In this document: positions 20,929 through 32,082 of the stretch, in pieces
Numbering within the stretch: position 1 is the first letter of the stretch
How the letters are laid out: each line of letters opens with the position of its first letter
Source of the DNA: Zymoseptoria tritici IPO323
Taxonomy: Eukaryota > Ascomycota > Dothideomycetes > Mycosphaerellales > Mycosphaerellaceae
Length of the DNA: 64,000 nt
Direction: 5' to 3'
Assembly (NCBI RefSeq): GCF_000219625.1
Contig: NC_018217.1
Location: 2,666,001 to 2,730,000 of the forward strand
The notes under the pieces: generated by a model
What the model saw: the letters and a program-made list of their open reading frames with translations, nothing else
The model's database searches: none
What the model was told of the DNA's origin: nothing
Made by a program: the position numbers and the translations under genes

Positions 20929-23639
20929 TCAAATCTCGTCGACCTCGTCCTCCTTCGCCGATGTCTTCGCCTTGGTCTTCCCATTACTGTTCAAAGTGTC
21001 CATGCTGTATCCTGCCTTCTCGCTCATCTGCATAGCTTCTCTGCCCGTTTCGGTCGATTGCAAAACTTCTCTCAGCTTCTCCTTGAAGATCTCCAAACCC
21101 TGCGTGCTCGCTGCATTGCTCATGCGGAGCATCGGTCCCCAGAGATTCAGCGTGTAGGTTACGTAGGCGCCAACACCGAGGAGGATGAGCATAATGAAGT
21201 AGAGTGGGTTGCGTAGTACTGTGGCTGGTTAGTGTGATGCCGACACGAGAGAGGGGTAATCGTCAACATACCTGTTACAAGCTCGTTCCATCCAAGAGCC
21301 AAAAGCAAACCGTAGAAATACAAAGGCACTTGCGTCATGCCACCAATGGCACTTCGCTTCGCCTCGACATACACACCATCCGCGGTCTTCTTGAATCGGG
21401 TGGTTAAATCTTGCTGCTTCGCATCGCTGAGGACTGTCATCTCCTCGTCCAGAGTCTTGCCTTCGTCGGCGTCAATGCCACCAATTGGATGGAGATCCTC
21501 CTCATCAGTCGCTGTGACGGTGCTAGGAGGCTCGCCGACCCAGGCATCCAAGGGTGGACAGGCAGATGTGCGTGAAAGGCGGAACTTGGCAAGCAGAGGA
21601 ATCAGCGTCAGCGTGCTCTCTCGCGCTCGAGTGTACAAGCCCTCGATATCATCGGTGGGTCGCCATATCCGCGGCACACCCTCCGAGTCGTATCGAAATT
21701 TGTCCTCGAAGTTCTCGCGCAGCTTGAGCAGCAAGTTGCCTTCCATGAGCTCTTCATCGATCTTGTCGCGTAGCGCTCCCCAAGACTTTCTCCGCAATCG
21801 CCAGAGGCCGACCTCGACTTCATCAGGGCCTGCATCGAAGCTGCGAGCTCTCTCGGTGAAGCGAGTCTCCGCGTGGGATACAGTATCGGTGAAGACGTTC
21901 CAAATGCGATCCCAAAGGTCTTGCTCCGGCGGCTTCTGTCCTTCCGCTGGTGCGCCGGAGCCCGCGCGTCCAGATCCAAGCTTGTTGAACTCAACTCCAA
22001 CATTCTCTCCAAGCTTAGTGCGCACCCACCGCTCACTTCTCGTCGCCAACCGTCGCATCTCGTCTTGTCTCAGACGGGAGCTGACTTGCTCGAGGTCCTT
22101 TTGGTATAAGTTCAGCTGTTGCTTGTAATCACTCCATGGCGCTCCTTCGATCAAAGAAGCTTTGGCCTCCGCATCGAACTTCTCCAGAGCTCGTTTCTTC
22201 TCGGATTGCACAATTTGGTGGAAGTCGTAGTTTGCGCCCTTCTTCTGTCCAGCTTTGACCGCATTCGTCACGGCGTCCGAAAACTCGTTCACACCATTCT
22301 TGTGGGCAGCGCTGATCTGGCCCTGGAACAAAGTCTTCAATCTACCATCGACCTTCGACTCAAGTTCACCCTTTTTCGTCTTGTAGACGCCCTTGTGGTA
22401 TCTGCTGGCTTCGACCTCGAAACCAGCCAGGACAGCCTTCCTTGCGCCAATCATCTTCTGCCCAAGCCCTGAAATCACAGAAAGCTTTCCTGCAGCAATT
22501 GCACTCGCCTGGAGCTCTTCCAGTGGAGCGATGATCTCATCAAAAGCAACCAGAACCTCCTTCGATATCTCATCGCACCTGAATTGTGCGAGCAGCTCCT
22601 GCTGAGTTGGCAGATCCAAGTCCTTGTTGCTGTCGATTTGTTCCCATACACCCTCCGCGTACATCGGGAAACCATCGGCTGGAATGCGGCGATGGTATTC
22701 GGGAAGGAGAATAGGCTCCGTTGATTCGTCCACAAGGCCAGCCCGCTTGGGATCTTTGAAGCCCTCGCGGAACCTTGCACCCAGTTTCGCGACCTCTTTC
22801 TCAAATTTCTCGGGTGCATAGAGCTTGTGTGGTAGACCGACAAAGGCAAAGTCAAAGTAGTCCTCGATACTGCTATTTTCCAGCCCAGGGGGCTTGGAAA
22901 GCGAGGACCACGTCCTCGACAAGTCCGAGATCAGAGTTTGCTTCAAATTGGCCAGCGGGGTGCTACCGACATGATCTCTGATCACGAAGAAGAGAAGACT
23001 GCGTGGGACTGCTTTCGAATCTTTGAGGAACAACTGCAAGTTGACCTCGAAGACTGTCTTGAGCAGACCCATGTTCGCTCCATTGTACAAGCCGACTTGT
23101 GTCTCCCAGAGATTGACAATCAAGACCTCACTCGTGGCCAGCGCAAACAGAGCGCTCTTGCGTTCAAAGTCCTGATCCTCTCCTCTCTCGCGCCCATCAG
23201 TACCCTCCACGTCCATGACCAGGATGTTCTCGGCCATGGCTTGTCCGGGACCGTCTCCAACATGCTCTTTCTTGTTCTTTGACATCCATATCCCTTTCGT
23301 GGTCTGTCTTCGTTCCGTTTCGCTCATCACACCAAACTGCGTGCCGAAGAGATGATTCAGCAACGTGCTCTTGCCTGTGCTCTGGCTGCCGAAGACGGAG
23401 ATGATGTGGTAGTTGAAGCCGGATCGAATGATGTTCTCCAATCCTAGGTACTGCGGTAGGTCCGGATTGAAGTTCTTGTCCCCGTCGATGACCTGGACGC
23501 CATGTTCGAAGTCCTTGGGGTTCGAGGCGCCCCCGACAGCAGCAAAGTGTCCATTCATTCCGTTCATGTTCGCCGGCGCAGTGACTTGTCGGGCGCCTGC
23601 GCTCGGTCGAGTTTTGCTGTTGGGTGAGAGGGAGGCCAT
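20929..23639 (-). CDS. SEY1: ER-fusion dynamin-like GTPase Sey1
   Basis: Sey1 (atlastin/RHD3 family) drives homotypic fusion of ER tubules. Exons: 23639..21272 and 21218..20929, with a 53-base intron (GTATGT...CCACAG), giving 885 residues. The GTPase domain shows the P-loop [16 protein letters not shown], the switch segment [10 protein letters not shown]3 as [13 protein letters not shown], and RDH as the G4-type motif in [13 protein letters not shown] long helical middle domain follows. The two adjacent membrane segments near the end are split by the intron ([15 protein letters not shown] and [18 protein letters not shown]), and a cytosolic amphipathic tail ends the protein. The start ATG encodes MASLSPNSK. 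Length and order fit the family well. Confidence 0.96.
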
Positions 23640-24449
23640 CTCTTGTGTCACGTCGTCCTTGGCCGGGTTTGACTTTCTGGTTCTCAGCTATCACGAGACG
23701 CGATGGCGTCGTTGGTGGTTGGGAGAGTCCTTGGCGAACGACTTCAGGGTGACGTTGGATGTACCTGCGGCTGCCGAACTTCAAGAAAGCACAAAGACGT
23801 CTTGTTTCCTGCCCATTCGACCTCACTTTTGAACATGTGAGATCTGCGCGATGATTTGATGTGCTATGTCCCGGCTAGCAGAAGCTCTCCCACGGCTCAG
23901 AGTACATGGTTACTATTATTCTATACGAGGAGGTGACGTCGCTTCACTTCTCTTCACTCCCTCGCAATCTGACTTCGCCTTGGGTAGTTCTATGGACGGC
24001 AGGCGCATGTTACGCCGAAGACCTGCAGAAGTTCAAGCGAATCCATTGATTCTCTCGTGATCAATGCGGATAATACAAAACAGTACTCCAGTCCATGGAC
24101 CTCGAAGTCTGCCATTCAGTTGAGGCTTGATGGCTATAGGCATAGGCCATCACCGACAGAGGATGCCCGGAAGAATGGTCCCTTGACCGAGGCATCTGAT
24201 GCAGCGAGTCACCAACAGAACCATCATGATTTTCAGGAGACGATTCATTGAGGCTTACTCTCCAGGTGCAGAACGCTTGAAATTGTGCTCGATGGCCTTC
24301 CAGACGATTCAACAGCCACTGCAGAGCTGCTTCTAACCTCCATGCTGGCCCAGGGTTCCGTACAACTGCTCGTGCTCCAATAGTTCGTGATCGCCATCGC
24401 CATCGGGCACAACAGCGCGTTCCGAACCGCCCGCCATACTCAATTCTCC
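23640..24449. other. Intergenic
   Basis: SEY1 promoter side and the 3' side of the next minus-strand gene. No supported gene; short frames only. Confidence 0.5.
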
Positions 24450-25262
24450 CTAAGTGAATCGCTTAATCTTTCGATCCGGCTCAGCCTGCTCATCCCACTG
24501 TCCTGGATGCAGACGACTGCATGTTCCATCGGCACACGTAGCTCCGTCCCGGCACGAGCGATACTCGCATCCATAACGCCGATCGCGACAAGCGCTACAG
24601 ACGACTCTGCCATCGCACACCAGGTTGTTCTGGAAGCAGCCTGTGCAAGCCGGACGGCGGAGAGTGGCGCCCTGGGGTGAGTCGATTCTGAGTCGCTTGG
24701 CGGCACGATCTGGAAAGAGGTCGGAAGAGGTCGGAGACGTGTTCCGGTGGGCGCTCTGTGGACCACCAGGCAATTGAGCATTCGGAATGGAGAGCGGGAG
24801 GGTCTGTGCGGGTCGAGATTGCAAAGGTTGCGAGTGCTGCATGTTCGGCACGCCGAGCGGATTTTGCTGAGGAAGAGCTCGTAGATCTGTGCGTGTTTCA
24901 GCAACTGGGGCCTCGGACCACAGAAGATCATTACTCACCGTGTAAGGCCTGATCGCCTTGAAAGCGGTTACGTGGGTCGCGGCCTGCAGGAGCTGACAGG
25001 TTCGCGAGCTTCTGCTTCAAGTCGTCGTTCTCTTGCTTTAACTTTGCCAACTGAGGTACAGTCAGCGGCAAGCTCTCAAAAGCGACAGTCTTCAGTCTAC
25101 CTCCTTCTCCGCAGTGCCTCGCTCCCGATATGCTGCGAGCGGTAGCTTTGACATTACATGTCTGATCTCGGCTGCCTTGGGACCTTCGCAGTACTGAACT
25201 AAGGCTAACAGCCTCATCGTGAGTCCGTCGGTCTCCATGTCAGGTGGCACGTCCGGCGGCAT
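24450..25262 (-). CDS. Unknown protein: coiled coil plus C-terminal Cys cluster
   Basis: Model with three exons: 25262..25101, 25050..24939 and 24886..24450, giving 236 residues. Introns are 50 and 52 bases with good GT-AG ends (GTAGAC...CCTCAG, GTGAGT...CACAG). Order: a helical N-terminal part (GLTMRLLALVQYCEGP, HVMSKLPLAAYRERG), a short coiled coil across the first junction (KLKQENDDLKQKLANL), a Pro/Gln-rich linker, an NLS-like AAKRLRID, then a Cys-rich end (ACTGCFQNNLVCDG, CSACRDRRYGCEY, CRDGATCADGTC) holding about ten Cys. This looks zinc-binding, perhaps a transcriptional regulator, but I cannot assign a family. The 5' end is uncertain: the frame is open upstream without an ATG, and an alternative frame starting at 25447 may be an earlier exon. 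Confidence 0.5.
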
Positions 25263-25447
25263 AGCGGTTGTGAGCAATTGGTAAAGCGCTTTGAGCGGTG
25301 TGGCAGTTGGTATGTCGGTTTGGTGCGGCAGAAAAATGCGGCAACAGTTCTGAAGGCTTCTTGGTCGCAGTGTTCGTCGAAGGGTCTTTTCATGGTGTCA
25401 CCATGCTTATCGATAGAGGAGCGCAATTCGACAAACGTACGTATCAT

Positions 25448-25876
25448 TCTGTCACTTTTCCTGCACGTCTCCGTGGAGTGACAAGGATCATACCATTGTG
25501 CCCTTCACGGTCGCACCTGTCATTTGCACAGAGTGACAGGATCTCTCCCACCTCGTTCTTACCTTCAGAACGTCAGCGTGAGGACTCGCACTCTGCTCAA
25601 GCTTTCGCACGACTTGTTCGCGTATCTAAGTTGATACATACATCTCACTAGACCGCGCTTTTGCGGCTCTCCAACATGTTGTATTACGACATACTCCACA
25701 CAGCCGGGGTGCATCTCAAATCGGAGCCAATGCATTGTTGAGTACCTGTTTACTGGATCCGTCAGGGTAGAACTGTGGCAGAAGACTACCGACAGCCGAC
25801 CTGATCCAGTTCGCCTTGGAACACGCTAGACTGCCTGTCCTGCAACCCCAATCTTCAGATTTCCTGTATGCACGCC
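25448..25876. other. Intergenic
   Basis: No gene supported. Between the Cys-rich protein's upstream side and the SnoaL-like gene's 3' end. Confidence 0.4.
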
Positions 25877-26278
25877 CTAGGCGTACATGGTCTGCTGATG
25901 AAAGCACATCATCCACTTCCCAGCCTCCAGCCTCCACACGCTCGAACACAACGCATCGAACGTTGCCTCTTGATCGTCCCTAGGATCCGCCGACGCCCTG
26001 GTCGCTATTGCTCGATATGAGATGACCGCTCCTTCGGGACCAACGTGGGTAACATCGACTTTGCTCAGCTTGAAGGTCTTCCAGGGTACGAACGCTGACG
26101 AATGCAAGATCTCTTCGACGGTCGGCTCGGTGTGGGCGGTGACTTTGAGGCCCATTGGAAATTGAAAGATGGCATCTTTGGTGAGGAACGGCGTAAGAGC
26201 GGCTCCGTCAGATTGTAGAGCTTCCCATGTTTGTTCTTCTAGGTCGAGTATTTGGTCGTAGAGAGAATCGGATGTCAT
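25877..26278 (-). CDS. SnoaL/DUF4440-like NTF2-fold protein
   Basis: Single-exon frame. I place the start at the Met of MTSDSLYDQILDLEEQTWEA, giving 133 residues, since the family begins at this helix. A Met 35 codons upstream (26383) is the alternative. The pattern of an N-terminal helix with LEEQTWEAL, then a strand with LTKDAIFQFPMG, EEILHSS and a C-terminal sheet ISYRAIATR...SSVWRLEAGKWMMCFHQQT, matches DUF4440/SnoaL-like small cone-shaped proteins. These are commonly dimeric, with a hydrophobic cavity. No catalytic residues or ligand can be assigned. Confidence 0.7.
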   Translation of the reverse strand: MTSDSLYDQILDLEEQTWEALQSDGAALTPFLTKDAIFQFPMGLKVTAHTEPTVEEILHSSAFVPWKTFKLSKVDVTHVGPEGAVISYRAIATRASADPRDDQEATFDALCSSVWRLEAGKWMMCFHQQTMYA

Positions 26279-26383
26279 GGTGGTTGCTCCGAGGACTTGC
26301 TTTGCTTCGTTCGGGTGTCGTTGCGGGAGAATGAGAGAATGGGAAAGGAAGGTGTGAGATTCAGTGTTGCTATATCTCGTCAA

Positions 26384-26825
26384 GGGCTGTTGTCATAAGC
26401 AGGGATGGTGTTGGTTCTTGTAGATCCACGTTCTAACTTGAAGAGGGATGGCGGGAACATCAGGAGTTTCACGATGCTCTGAAACATGTCACTCGTTGAC
26501 GGGTGTACCTTGTGTGATATGCACCGGATGCGCTGTACAAGGTATCCTTTCACGTCGTGCCAAACGGCGCCCGCCTCGTCAATTTCATGGCACGCGCATC
26601 GAGCACAGGCTGAGTCTGACGGCTCAGAATGGCCCGATGAAGGAAGAGCCAGTTCGGTCCACAGTAGGGAATATATCAAGCACGAAATCCGGGCACAAGC
26701 ATCGTAATGTCATTACCTCGTGCCAGCTCGGGTCTGGCCACTGCAGCTTGGCTCTTCTGTAAAAACCTGGTCAACCACTCTTGACTCTGCCAAACCATTC
26801 AATTAGTGCAGTGTCTTTCGGGCTC
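26384..26825. other. Intergenic
   Basis: No supported gene. Contains the SnoaL-like promoter side and the 3' end of the Myb/WD40 gene. Confidence 0.4.
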
Positions 26826-29800
26826 TCAGTCATCAAGGTTCGCCCAACGCGATGCGTAATGTTCACGCTCCCCATCGCCAAGTTCATCGCTGTCACCACA
26901 TTCCACTACCGCTCGGTGCTGTCCATTCAAACCGTTGCTAATGATCTCGTATCCCAATACCCCTGCTTTCCAGACCAGGTCACACTCGGCGCATTCAATT
27001 GTACTGCAATTGGGCGACACTTCGGCGATCTGACCACAGCGAAAGCATGCAAATGAGCAGCTTTCGCAGAGAGTAATAGTTCCGTCAGTCGTCGTTCTTG
27101 CGGGTCCAGCGCATAAGCTGCACTCTGAGGTCAACTTGTTGCATCTTGACATCTGCTCTGTGCGTACAGGGACGGATGGGTTGCAGCCAGAACAGGCCGC
27201 AATTGCTTCTTCTGAGTCGACATCTCGGTTCGCCGTCATCGTCCAGCGCAGGAAGCCCGGAATGCGAAGATCCGATCGGCTCGAGTCTTCGATGTCTCGT
27301 TCGCCGGGCAGAACTGCGCAGTTAAGCTCGCAAGCTTCGACTGCACCTGTGTTGGCGCGTCTTAGCAGCTCCCGTCGTGCGGTCTCTGCGTGTAGGAGTG
27401 TCTGCTGAAGCTCTGCGGCCCTGGGAGCACATTGCCTATGATATGCGGAGCGCATCTGCAGGTCGTGCAATAAGTCCTGAGCAGCTCGCACTCGAAGGTC
27501 AGCCTTGTGCATCTCTTCGTCGTCCTCCATCTCGGAGGCTACGCCGAAATACTCCTGCGCTTTGCGCGCAGACAACGCAGTTTGTGCCGACAACGCGGCA
27601 GCATATTGTTCTTCGGCTTTCGTGTAGCTTTCAGGGCCAGGCTTCAAGAAAGGACCAGCGTATTTCGGCCCTTGAACAGCCTGTCGGAACGGCATAGCTC
27701 CACATGGTCGCAGTTCGATGGCGCCAGAACTTAACAGACCACGAGCAGCATCCAGTGGATCCTGACTTTGCTTGGGGTTAGGTGCAGATGCCAACTTGAA
27801 AGGTTGAGCAGGCAGTGAATCGCCGCCGATCTCGAAGAGATTGATGCGGCCATTCTCTGTGCCAATGAGTAGTTCGCGGTAGTCCGGGCTAAATGCACCC
27901 GACATAACCGCGGACCTGTGCTGTCTCGGCGCTGCGATGTCCTCTAAAAATGCGTTCTCCTCTGATCTGTGCGGATTCCAAACTTTGACCACTCCATCCG
28001 AAGATCCTGTGTACAATCGCGATTTGGTTGAACCCCAGGAAAGGAATTGCACGCCGGTGTCGGTAATGTCTCTTGGTCGATCGTGCGACAGCACATTGAT
28101 TGACTCGCCGTGAGCAAGGACGTGAAGTGGCTTCTGCGACCTGTTGGCCCACCGCTGGTCCCAAACGTAGACCGTGCCATCAGTAGCTCCTGCCGCGATC
28201 AAATTGTCGTCGTGCGGGCAAAATACAACATTGTTGATGTCCAATGCAGGACATTCCCATGTCAAAGTTCGGCGGCCACCATTTTGCCCCGGAGCAAAGC
28301 ACTGGATGACTGTCCGCATCCCCTTCCCAACATTGCAGCCTGTAGAGTTGCAGGCCACCGCGAATGCGTTCGATGCGGAGCTTGCGTTCGGATTCCATGC
28401 AACGTCAAAGACATTGCGCGTTACAGCATTGAGGTGCAACTGCTGACCTGTGCGGACGTCCCACAGGCACGTTTCTCCCGCGTGCTGCTTCTCTTCGTCA
28501 CCTGAGTAGCCCGCCAAGAGAAGATTGCCATGGAAGGAGTGCTCGCCCCATTTCAGCGCCGATGGGAACGCCGCCGTCGAGTGAAGATCAGCTTGCTGAG
28601 GCGATAATCCCAGCTTTCCTTCATACCGGTCACCATGACATTGAAAGACAAGCACGTTCTTCGACAACTTATGGCACCCGGATGCGACTAAGCCATTAGA
28701 GCCAACTGTCAACAGATCAACCGAAGCGGGATGCTTGATGACATATTGGTGTTCAATGCCATCTGTACCCACTTTGTAGTGCCTGACAGTCTTGTCCGCG
28801 CTAGCAGTGTAGAGTTTCGTATCGTCGTGCCGAGAGAAGGCTGCTGCGGTGACCGAGAGGAAGAGCCTGGGATCTTGGGAGGATCGCATGGAGTGCTGCG
28901 CATTGACGTTGTCCGTTGATTCGATTGGTGGACGCGGTACGTGGTGGTCGGCCAGCTCCAATAGTTGTTCATGATCGCCCACTACGAGGTTGCGTGGCAT
29001 ATTGTACTGCATGCTAGAAGAATCGGAAATCGCGATCGATCCGACGGCGAAACGAGTGCCAGTTGGGTTCCATGCCAGCGAAATAGCATCACCAGATGTA
29101 CCGTGGTAGTGTTTCCGAAGAGAGTAGCCTTTGTGCACGTTCTCTTTGACCTCATCTCCTACGGAACGAGCTGCACAACTCCATGATCGGCCTGACGTAC
29201 ATCCTAGCTCTCGCTGGCGGAGTATACGGCTAGTCGAGCTTGGAAACGCACGATCTTGTTGCAGTTGTGCTGTAGGTAAATGCCTCTCAAGATTGGCACC
29301 TGGCGCAGGAAAGTCAGGACTGGTCTCCTTGTTCGAAACCTCTTTCCACGATTTGTGTCCCACAGGCATGTGAGATTTTCGCACTCTTTGGCTGCGACCA
29401 GGAATTCCGAGGCCTGGCGAGCCAAGTCGATCTGCAGCCCGAAGTCTCGCGGTCTGGTCCCGTGGTCGGATCGTACTGAATCTGACTTGCAGCGCACCAG
29501 AGGTGCGACCATTGAACCGAGGGACTATCTCGTGCCAGTCAAAATTCTGCGCAGTCCTAAGACGAAGAATGAGCGCGTCTTCTTGCGCAGTCCAACGCTG
29601 CCCGCTCATGTTGGGACCTCGAGAAAGATCGTCAGATACATGTCGTTGCGAGCGCGGAAAGGCAACTGCGATCGTTTCATTGACAGGCTCCGTAGGGGCG
29701 ATGTCGGGACTCTCGCTGTAACTGATTCTCTCCTCTTGTGCATAATTCGTGACATCGTTGAGTTGAACCTTCCTGCGCTTTGGCACGCCCGGTAGTAATC

Positions 29801-30509
29801 TCTCGAGTTTGATTCGCTTGGCGTCGCTTGCAGTTCTCGAAGGGCTGACGATGGTCCGGCGGCGTTTTCGGGCGTCAATTGACCCTGAGTTGTTGCTCGT
29901 TTCCGATACGAAGGTCTGTAATCCATAAAGTGACGAAGGTGGTGCGACTTGCTGCGTTGAGGCCTGGACATGAGCAAACGGGGAGTTTGCGGCCATGGTA
30001 TGTGTGGTATCGGCTTTCCGGTTTCGCACGTGAGAAGAAAGCCCCTGATGTCCAGTCGCTGTACCCGGCAAAGCTCCAGCATCATTGTTTCTGCTGCTCG
30101 GACCAGAGCCAGCCTTCGGATGATGCACGTCCTCGCGTCGGTCGATTGGCCTGCGGCTATGCGTCGTGGGCAATCCTCGATGTCCATTCGTAGTATTGCG
30201 CAAGCCTCCCAGGACAGCGTCCCTGACTTCCCCCGCAAGCGCCTGATCTGTTGAAGGATTCTGGGTCGAGTATCCTTCGTCGTCGTGCGGGGTTGTCACG
30301 ATTGCCGCCGCAGTGCTCCTCTTCAGGTCTTTTGGCGTGCCATTCAGCGTTGACACATGTTGTTCTTCTGCACTTGACCAAATATCCGTGCTTTTCTTCC
30401 GCGGTGCGCCATCCTTACGAGGTGCAAATAAGGCGAGATTCGATGGTTTCTGCAGGTGGTCGTCCGGCTCCGGTGACGAGGTCAGATCTATTATAACAGC
30501 GGGGGCCAT
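26826..30509 (-). CDS. Myb-like / WD40 repeat protein with C-terminal Zn cluster
   Basis: Single uninterrupted frame of 1,227 residues. The extreme N-terminus VIIDLTSSPEPDD is a textbook SUMO-interacting motif (hydrophobic core followed by Ser/acidic). A disordered region with nuclear-type basic patches follows (RKRRRT). A Myb/SANT-like segment lies at about residues 303-350 (RWTAQEDALILRLR, DWHEIVPRFNGRTSGALQVR). A WD40 region spans about residues 480-930, with blades such as SLAWNPTGTRFAVGS, AFSRHDDTKLYTASADKTV, GATDGTVYVWDQRW and YTGSSDGVVKVWNPH. A helical region comes next, then a C-terminal cluster CSLCAG, CESCSFACFRCG, CAECDLVW that should bind zinc. Likely a chromatin or DNA-associated scaffold; that role is inference. 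Confidence 0.82.
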   Translation of the reverse strand: MAPAVIIDLTSSPEPDDHLQKPSNLALFAPRKDGAPRKKSTDIWSSAEEQHVSTLNGTPKDLKRSTAAAIVTTPHDDEGYSTQNPSTDQALAGEVRDAVLGGLRNTTNGHRGLPTTHSRRPIDRREDVHHPKAGSGPSSRNNDAGALPGTATGHQGLSSHVRNRKADTTHTMAANSPFAHVQASTQQVAPPSSLYGLQTFVSETSNNSGSIDARKRRRTIVSPSRTASDAKRIKLERLLPGVPKRRKVQLNDVTNYAQEERISYSESPDIAPTEPVNETIAVAFPRSQRHVSDDLSRGPNMSGQRWTAQEDALILRLRTAQNFDWHEIVPRFNGRTSGALQVRFSTIRPRDQTARLRAADRLGSPGLGIPGRSQRVRKSHMPVGHKSWKEVSNKETSPDFPAPGANLERHLPTAQLQQDRAFPSSTSRILRQRELGCTSGRSWSCAARSVGDEVKENVHKGYSLRKHYHGTSGDAISLAWNPTGTRFAVGSIAISDSSSMQYNMPRNLVVGDHEQLLELADHHVPRPPIESTDNVNAQHSMRSSQDPRLFLSVTAAAFSRHDDTKLYTASADKTVRHYKVGTDGIEHQYVIKHPASVDLLTVGSNGLVASGCHKLSKNVLVFQCHGDRYEGKLGLSPQQADLHSTAAFPSALKWGEHSFHGNLLLAGYSGDEEKQHAGETCLWDVRTGQQLHLNAVTRNVFDVAWNPNASSASNAFAVACNSTGCNVGKGMRTVIQCFAPGQNGGRRTLTWECPALDINNVVFCPHDDNLIAAGATDGTVYVWDQRWANRSQKPLHVLAHGESINVLSHDRPRDITDTGVQFLSWGSTKSRLYTGSSDGVVKVWNPHRSEENAFLEDIAAPRQHRSAVMSGAFSPDYRELLIGTENGRINLFEIGGDSLPAQPFKLASAPNPKQSQDPLDAARGLLSSGAIELRPCGAMPFRQAVQGPKYAGPFLKPGPESYTKAEEQYAAALSAQTALSARKAQEYFGVASEMEDDEEMHKADLRVRAAQDLLHDLQMRSAYHRQCAPRAAELQQTLLHAETARRELLRRANTGAVEACELNCAVLPGERDIEDSSRSDLRIPGFLRWTMTANRDVDSEEAIAACSGCNPSVPVRTEQMSRCNKLTSECSLCAGPARTTTDGTITLCESCSFACFRCGQIAEVSPNCSTIECAECDLVWKAGVLGYEIISNGLNGQHRAVVECGDSDELGDGEREHYASRWANLDD

Positions 30510-30873
30510 TGTGCTCGGATCGCCATTGGCATGCGGTCAGTTGGCCGCATTGTACGCCAGAGGAGATATTAGAAGCCGAGAGTCTCTTGAGATAGCAGGC
30601 CAGCGCGGGTAGTGCGCTTCCGTGAGCTCACGTCGAATTGGTGGGTATGGTCTATGTGAATTTCTGTCAAGGTGAGGTGATAGGAAACTGGGAGACGCGA
30701 CGTGAGCGCGACAGTCCGTGAATATTTCATGGATCACTTTCATGGGATTTCAAGGGAAAGTCAGGTTGCCCTTGGAATCACAAGCCGAGGCAAGTGCTAT
30801 CGTGGACCACAGCATATGCGAGCGGGTGATGACCATGTTCGACCTCTTGTCAACCACAACGACATATACCGCC
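30510..30873. promoter_or_regulatory. Bidirectional intergenic region, Myb/WD40 and PEX16
   Basis: The two genes are head to head with about 360 bases between chosen start codons, so both promoters must lie here. No specific factor site is identified. If PEX16 starts at an upstream in-frame Met, the shared region is shorter. Confidence 0.5.
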
Positions 30874-32082
30874 ATGGAGAAAATACGGCAGGCGGCGGCC
30901 CACACGAAAGTGGTCGTCAAGATGCCCACGAAGTGGATAGGCATGTACAGCGACTTCATCACCAAGAACGCCGGCGCGGTCGGCCAGGTCGAGGGCGCGT
31001 TGCGATCAATCACATATCTAGTCCCAGGTTCGTTGTATGATCTGAAGCAGATGTCGGCCATACTGATGCATTTGTTAGGAGGACTCAAGATGTCCGACAT
31101 ATCAACAGAAGGCCTGAACTCCGGCGTTCAACTACTCTCTCTATACCACGATAATCTCCTCTCAAAAGCACTGGCGCACTCCCTCCGCTCCACACCACGA
31201 CACCAAAGCCCGCACAACCGATATACCCGCTTCTACTGTCAAAAGAGCTCTACGTACAGACGGACAGCGACGACTCTACAAGTCATTCAGTACACCGAGC
31301 TACTGCTGGAGATGATGTCAAAGAAGGATGGAGAGAAATCGCGATGGCGGGTGGTGGTTCTGTTGGAGGCTATGAAGGCTGTGTGCCGGCTGATACTCAT
31401 GCGACTTACAAATTCGAGACCACTCCTCACTCCTCCACTCCCGGAGCGAGAAGTGGTCGTGGAAGAGAAGGAGACGCCAGAGGAGGAATCGATTGCAAGT
31501 CCGCCTTCGGAGAGATCGGATGGAAGTGAACAATGGACCATGCCACGGACATCTTTAACGCTGCCACCCCTTCCAAACCCCGACGACATCTCTTCATATC
31601 TGCTCTCGAAGGTCCTCACCGCCGATGATATCAAGCCGCCGAAAGCCTTGGTCCACCAGACTGCAGGACTTGGAGAGCTCGCCGAGGTCATGTTCATTAT
31701 CCGACCCGTGATTTACGCCGCAGCGATGGCTTACTGGGCACAACGAAGCGACGGACGAGGCAAAGCCGACTGGAGACCTTGGCTTCTGGGTTTGAGCATT
31801 GAGTATGGTGCACGACAACTTGCGAAGAAGGACCTTGAGAACAGACGGCCTGGCGGTGCTCGCGGTCTCACACAGCTTGAACGAGAGGAGATGAAGAAAC
31901 GAGGCTGGTCACTCGCGTGGTGGGGTATGCGCGGTGCTTTCTACGAGAACGTTACTCGTGGTATGATTCTTGGTTTTGCCGGCAAGCTGAAGAACAAGCC
32001 GCTGCTCGACATGATTGGCAACTTCGTGGAGGACTATGAGTTCCTCTGGGATCAGTACTACTTCCCGACGGCGACCTTGTGA
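30874..32082 (+). CDS. PEX16: Peroxisomal membrane biogenesis protein Pex16
   Basis: Pex16 is an integral membrane peroxin involved in peroxisomal membrane protein targeting. Single-exon frame, 402 residues from the Met of MEKIRQAAAHTK. The frame is open further upstream with other Met codons (for example at about 30832), so the start is not certain. Landmarks: PTKWIGMYSDFITKNAGAVG, ALRSITYLVPGSLYD, GLNSGVQLLSLYHDNLLSKA, QYTELLLEMMSKK, RWRVVVLLEAMKAVCRL, AEVMFIIRPVIYAAAMAYW, WLLGLSIEYGARQLAKKDL and the C-terminal FYENVTRGMILGFAG. A charged, disordered insertion sits in the middle (about residues 190-240), as in other filamentous fungi. Confidence 0.93.
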   Translation: MEKIRQAAAHTKVVVKMPTKWIGMYSDFITKNAGAVGQVEGALRSITYLVPGSLYDLKQMSAILMHLLGGLKMSDISTEGLNSGVQLLSLYHDNLLSKALAHSLRSTPRHQSPHNRYTRFYCQKSSTYRRTATTLQVIQYTELLLEMMSKKDGEKSRWRVVVLLEAMKAVCRLILMRLTNSRPLLTPPLPEREVVVEEKETPEEESIASPPSERSDGSEQWTMPRTSLTLPPLPNPDDISSYLLSKVLTADDIKPPKALVHQTAGLGELAEVMFIIRPVIYAAAMAYWAQRSDGRGKADWRPWLLGLSIEYGARQLAKKDLENRRPGGARGLTQLEREEMKKRGWSLAWWGMRGAFYENVTRGMILGFAGKLKNKPLLDMIGNFVEDYEFLWDQYYFPTATL

